The translations under genes and the position numbers were made by a program. Under the pieces are notes generated by a model. That model saw only the letters and a program-made list of their open reading frames with translations, was not told where the DNA came from and searched no databases. 6,371 bases of DNA from Bacteroidales bacterium (GTDB taxonomy: Bacteria > Bacteroidota > Bacteroidia > Bacteroidales > UBA932), in contig JABUTQ010000077.1 of the NCBI GenBank assembly GCA_021443605.1, positions 1 to 6,371 of the forward strand, written 5' to 3'. How positions within the stretch are numbered: position 1 is the stretch's first letter; each line of letters opens with the position of its first letter. Positions 5,670-6,371 of the stretch are shown here, in pieces.

Positions 5670-6371
5670 TCACAATTCTTTTATGAATGTTATCACATTA
5701 TCTTCACACGAGATTTGTTTGTAACCATTACTAACAAATATCTTTGAGGACAATTCGTTGACTGATTTCACTCTTGCCACAAGTCTTTTCAAAGAACCGT
5801 TCCCGCGGCATTCAGATTCCAACAACTTGACGATACGAGTACCATATCCCTTTCCCCTTGATTCCTTGGCAATTGAGTATCCTATCTCCGCCTCATCGCC
5901 AATTATGCTGATACGAATCTGCCCCACAGGGACCCCATCTTTAATCATTATATACATCTTGGCACAGTCGGAATCTAATAGTCTGGCGAACCATTTTATG
6001 TGATTTTCGTATGGAATAGGCTCCGAGTTGAACGAAAAAGACCTTACCGTGCTGTCATTGGCCCACTCGAATATCAAATCTACATCTTGCTTACGGGCAT
6101 CACGCAGATATTCATCATCCGGCAATTCTCCGAACAACTTCACAATAGTTGACTTGATGTCTACTGATAACTTTAATGTATTATTTTGGGAATGAGGCAA
6201 ATTAATGTGGATTTCATTGTCTTTTTCAAGATGCCCCAATGGATACACAAGACCTTTATTGACGATTTCGGCATAAAAATCTGCCTGATTATCCACATAC
6301 CAACCTGCTGCGACATTTGCACCGCAAGCCAAAGCCTCAATACAAGTGGTGCTGGCAGAGCAAATTACCCA
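5670..6371 (-). CDS. pseG: Fused PseG hydrolase (C-terminal end) and PseH-like GNAT acetyltransferase, N-terminus outside the window
   Basis: The visible 233 residues begin inside PseG, the UDP-sugar hydrolase that releases UDP from UDP-2,4-diacetamido-2,4,6-trideoxy-beta-L-altropyranose. CSASTTCIEALACG (4-17) and WYVDNQ (24-29) match the C-terminal donor-site loop of PseG, a MurG-like GT-B protein ('S.tt..E.la.G......vdNQ'). After a linker (about 45-85), a GNAT domain runs from about residue 88 to the end. It has an 'LIFEWANDSTVR' opening helix like PseH/FlmH-type acetyltransferases, the acetyl-CoA loop RGKGYGT (172-178), and the late NELSSKIFVSNGYK helix (205-218). The GNAT part probably performs the PseH step, N-acetylation of C4, just before PseG acts. 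The frame is open to the window edge. A TTG at 6330-6332 is an internal Leu, not a start. The gene ends 1 base before pseI. Hydrolase identity is firm; the acetyl acceptor is inferred. Confidence 0.85.
   Translation of the reverse strand, partial: WVICSASTTCIEALACGANVAAGWYVDNQADFYAEIVNKGLVYPLGHLEKDNEIHINLPHSQNNTLKLSVDIKSTIVKLFGELPDDEYLRDARKQDVDLIFEWANDSTVRSFSFNSEPIPYENHIKWFARLLDSDCAKMYIMIKDGVPVGQIRISIIGDEAEIGYSIAKESRGKGYGTRIVKLLESECRGNGSLKRLVARVKSVNELSSKIFVSNGYKQISCEDNVITFIKEL

Noticed and set aside
6330..6332. TTG as the start of a 220-residue acetyltransferase gene
   Set aside because: The frame stays open to the window edge and the upstream residues (CSASTTCIEA) match PseG, so this is an internal leucine codon.

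Overview
The window looks like part of a surface-polysaccharide (capsule or O-antigen type) or glycan-modification locus from a member of the Bacteroidota, probably a Bacteroidales. This assignment is inferred. The genes lack Shine-Dalgarno sequences and have A/T-rich leaders, a TAnnTTTG-type -7 element can be found, and the gene families (DUF4143 ATPase, predicted lipoprotein acetolactate decarboxylase, pseudaminic acid genes) fit that phylum. There are six protein genes, two of them cut by the window edges. There are no RNA genes, CRISPR arrays or recognisable transposases. The longest non-coding stretch is only 73 bases.

Layout from left to right. A family 2 glycosyltransferase runs rightward (1-825) and has lost its N-terminus at the window edge. 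It meets head-on, 9 bases apart, a leftward block that fills the rest of the window. In transcription order (right to left) this block holds five genes. The first is the end of a fused PseG hydrolase / PseH-like GNAT acetyltransferase (6371-5670, N-terminus outside the window). Next is pseI, pseudaminic acid synthase (5668-4652), after a 1-base gap. Then come an AAA_14/DUF4143 ATPase (4578-3220), an acetolactate decarboxylase with a lipoprotein-like signal peptide (3172-2366), and a 505-residue capsule-biosynthesis-like protein (2352-835), a probable GT-B sugar transferase with an N-terminal cysteine cluster.

How the genes fit together. PseH acetylates the 4-amino sugar, PseG removes UDP, and PseI condenses the free 2,4-diacetamido sugar with phosphoenolpyruvate to give pseudaminic acid. 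These are consecutive steps, encoded here by one fusion gene and its immediate neighbour. The 505-residue protein and the family 2 glycosyltransferase are the assembly candidates. pseB, pseC and pseF are not in the window and would be expected beyond its right edge.

The part that does not fit is the ATPase unit set between pseI and the acetolactate decarboxylase. Its start is preceded by three exact 14-base direct repeats at an exact 33-base period. The copy furthest from it supplies the last codons and the stop codon of pseI. This looks like a self-contained gene plus control region that landed at the 3' end of pseI. The exported-looking acetolactate decarboxylase in a nonulosonic acid locus is the second oddity.
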